Below are positions 6,319 to 7,259 of a stretch of DNA of 7,259 bases, piece by piece (the first letter of the stretch is position 1; each line of letters starts with the position of its first letter). Both the position numbers and the translations under genes were made by a program. The stretch comes from Candidatus Pygmaiobacter gallistercoris (GTDB lineage: Bacteria; Bacillota; Clostridia; Oscillospirales; Ruminococcaceae): assembly GCA_019113125.1 (NCBI GenBank), contig DXIA01000077.1:1-7259 (forward strand). The letters are read 5' to 3'. Under the pieces are notes generated by a model. It ran no database searches, was not told the DNA's origin, and was given only the letters and a program-made list of their open reading frames with translations.

Positions 6319-6347
6319 TTGACAAACCCGGGCTTTCCTGCGAAAAT
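6319..6347 (+). promoter_or_regulatory. Predicted promoter of the riboswitch-mntP transcript
   Basis: A perfect TTGACA (6319-6324) is followed after 17 bases by GAAAAT (6342-6347), with TGC before it forming an extended -10. The start is predicted near 6354, just before the riboswitch P1 strand at 6357. The promoter begins only 15 bases after the helicase stop codon. Confidence 0.68.
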
Positions 6348-6353
6348 AGAGTC

Positions 6354-6478
6354 TGTCATAGGGGAGTAGTTTGCACGGTGCGCCGTGTTCCCAAGTCAAC
6401 ATTCTGGCCCCCGGGCCTGGCTTGTGTTCAAAACGAGACTTATGTATAGCTTTCATCGGCTATACATAGGTCTTTTTT
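6354..6478 (+). promoter_or_regulatory. yybP-ykoY manganese riboswitch with transcription-terminating expression platform
   Basis: The leader of mntP carries the conserved elements of the yybP-ykoY Mn2+ riboswitch in order: GGGGAGTA (6361-6368), a CACGG/CCGTG hairpin (6374-6387), GTCAACATTCTGG (6395-6407), a GGCC/GGCC hairpin (6406-6417), and ACGAGAC (6433-6439). P1 is CATAGG (6357-6362) with CTTATG (6439-6444), including one G-T wobble. The 3' strand of P1 is also the 5' arm of the terminator at 6437-6478, so the two folds exclude each other. In this riboswitch class, Mn2+ binding stabilises the aptamer, which here would prevent the terminator and switch mntP on when manganese is high. The class is established; the switching direction here is inferred from the overlap. 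Confidence 0.92.
6437..6478 (+). terminator. Attenuator terminator of the mntP riboswitch
   Basis: A 14-bp stem, GACTTATGTATAGC (6437-6450) with GCTATACATAGGTC (6459-6472), has one G-T wobble and an 8-base loop, and is followed by six T (6473-6478). It competes with aptamer P1 for 6439-6444. It is also the first intrinsic terminator downstream of the helicase gene. Confidence 0.93.
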
Positions 6479-6534
6479 AGTGTCACCGTATACAAAACAG
6501 CCGCCTGAGGCCGGCGGCGGATGGAGGAAAAAAC

Positions 6535-7086
6535 ATGATCGGATTTTGGGATATTCTGCTCATTGGCATTGGTCTGTCGATGGACGCTGTTGCGGTCAGC
6601 GTCTCCAACGCACTGGCCTACCCCTGCATGGGCCGGGGGCGGCGGCTGGCAATCCCCGCGGCCTTCGGACTGTTTCAGGGGCTGATGCCGATCCTCGGTT
6701 TTTTTGCCGGCAGCCTCTTCGCCGATCTGATCAACCGGTATGCCGGCATCGTCACCCTGGTGATCCTAGCCGGCATCGGGCTGAATATGATCCGGGAGGG
6801 CTTTGACACAGACCCCGAGCAGCCCTGCGAGGAGAAGGTGCTCACCGCCCCCGCGCTGCTGGCCCAGGCGGTCGCAACCAGCATCGATGCCTTTGCGGTC
6901 GGGGTGAGTTTCTGTGCCGGTGGCGCAAATATCCTTTTCGCCGCACCGGTGATCGCGGTCACCACCTTCTGCTGCAGCCTGTTGGCGCTGGCGGTGGGCA
7001 GCCGGTTCGGCGCGGCGCTGGGCCACCGGGCTGAGGTCCTCGGCGGCGCGGTGCTGATCCTGATCGGGATCAAGGCGATGTTCTGA
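6535..7086 (+). CDS. mntP: Manganese efflux pump MntP
   Basis: This 183-residue integral membrane protein exports Mn2+ from the cytoplasm. It has six predicted membrane segments arranged as two related halves, each with the family's Asp motif: LSMDAVAVS (14-22, D17) and ATSIDAFAVGVS (114-125, D118). The FGLFQGLMPILGFFAG segment (44-59) and the LIGIKAMF end (176-183) also fit MntP, whose usual length is about 180-190. A hydrophilic loop (about 87-103) separates the halves. The ATG at 6535 has GGAGG 7 bases upstream (6523-6527). Expression is controlled by the Mn2+ riboswitch directly upstream. A GCCGCC/GGCGGC hairpin (6500-6518) ends 4 bases before the ribosome binding site. No clear plus-strand terminator follows: the hairpin at 7150-7169 lacks a T tract on this strand. 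Confidence 0.96.
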   Translation: MIGFWDILLIGIGLSMDAVAVSVSNALAYPCMGRGRRLAIPAAFGLFQGLMPILGFFAGSLFADLINRYAGIVTLVILAGIGLNMIREGFDTDPEQPCEEKVLTAPALLAQAVATSIDAFAVGVSFCAGGANILFAAPVIAVTTFCCSLLALAVGSRFGAALGHRAEVLGGAVLILIGIKAMF

Positions 7087-7116
7087 CCGTTCTGACAAAA
7101 AGGTCTGCTGCGACTG

Positions 7117-7169
7117 AGGTGTGTCAGGATAAGAAAACAACGCCGTAAAAAGGCCGCTTTTGCGCGGCT
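7117..7169 (-). repeat. Right copy of the 53-bp inverted repeat
   Basis: This is the reverse complement of 1-53 with two mismatches (7128 and 7124). It starts inside the spacer after mntP and ends 6 bases before the stop codon of the partial minus-strand gene. It includes that gene's terminator plus about 30 bases beyond it, so conservation extends past what a terminator alone needs. Confidence 0.9.
7147..7168 (-). terminator. Intrinsic terminator of the minus-strand gene at the right edge
   Basis: Read on the minus strand, GCCGC pairs with GCGGC over GCAAAA, followed by C and five T. It begins 7 bases after the TGA of the partial gene. An alternative larger hairpin, CGCCG (7175-7171) with CGGCG (7145-7141), encloses it. 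Confidence 0.75.
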
Positions 7170-7175
7170 GCGGCG

Positions 7176-7259
7176 TCAAACCACCTCGACAACCACAAAG
7201 GGTGCCTTCGGTGCTTTTCCTTGCACCCGCATCAAAACCGACCTTTTTACGGTGCCCTG
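7176..7259 (-). CDS. C-terminal end of an unidentified protein (5' part outside the window)
   Basis: The last 27 codons of a minus-strand reading frame end in TGA at 7178-7176. The readable end includes VLMRVQGKAPKAPFVVVEVV, a basic stretch followed by a beta-prone tail of valines. I do not recognise it. It is supported as a gene mainly by the terminator that begins 7 bases after the stop. One other minus-strand frame stays open here but runs on through the terminator, which makes it a shadow. Third positions are less GC-rich than in the neighbouring genes, so the call is tentative. Confidence 0.45.
   Translation of the reverse strand, partial: QGTVKRSVLMRVQGKAPKAPFVVVEVV

Noticed and set aside
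6500..6518. GCCGCC/GGCGGC hairpin before mntP considered as a second riboswitch or a terminator
   Set aside because: It has no T tract and leaves the ribosome binding site free. It is noted only within the mntP entry.
7143..7252. 11-base match CCTTTTTACGG at 17-27 and 7242-7252, complementary to 7143-7153, suggesting coding RNA that could pair with the terminator tail of the right-edge gene
   Set aside because: The match is only 11 bases and does not extend, and the upstream part of the gene is not visible. It is too short to argue for antitermination.

Overview
The window is about two-thirds G+C by eye. It encodes firmicute-type genes with strong purine-rich ribosome binding sites: AzlC/AzlD, an OpuC/ProV-like ABC ATPase with CBS domains, a family 6 type DNA glycosylase, and MntP behind a yybP-ykoY riboswitch. 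Together with the short acidic membrane protein, this suggests a high-GC member of the Clostridia, perhaps Oscillospiraceae-like. That placement is inference; no marker gene is present. I see no phage, transposase, CRISPR, rRNA or tRNA signal.

Layout. 1-53 is an intrinsic terminator plus flanking sequence, repeated in inverted orientation at 7117-7169. 116-694 (+) is a promoter and a gamma-carbonic-anhydrase-family gene, which ends one base from a convergent minus-strand block. That block, transcribed right to left, is a small membrane protein gene (2668-2309), a terminator (2292-2264), then a translationally coupled trio: DNA glycosylase, azlC, azlD (2241-696). Upstream on the same strand is a two-gene ABC importer operon (4582-2799; ATPase-CBS, then permease). 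At 4583-4825 a divergent promoter region separates it from a plus-strand RhlE-type DEAD-box helicase gene (4826-6304). Fifteen bases later come the promoter, Mn2+ riboswitch and attenuator (6319-6478) of mntP (6535-7086). The window closes with the C-terminal end of a minus-strand gene (7259-7176) and its terminator, the right-hand copy of the repeat.

How the genes relate. mntP and its riboswitch form a self-contained manganese efflux circuit; the riboswitch terminator is also the first terminator available to helicase transcripts. AzlC and AzlD together form a branched-chain amino acid exporter, joined by 4-base overlaps to each other and to the DNA repair gene. The importer operon looks like an osmolyte or quaternary-amine transporter but has no substrate-binding protein gene here. 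Its ATPase keeps Walker A and the Q-loop but has lost the canonical signature motif, catalytic glutamate, switch histidine and A-loop tyrosine. This degenerate but apparently maintained homomeric ATPase is the most unusual thing in the window. The second is the pair of 53-base inverted repeats at the window edges.
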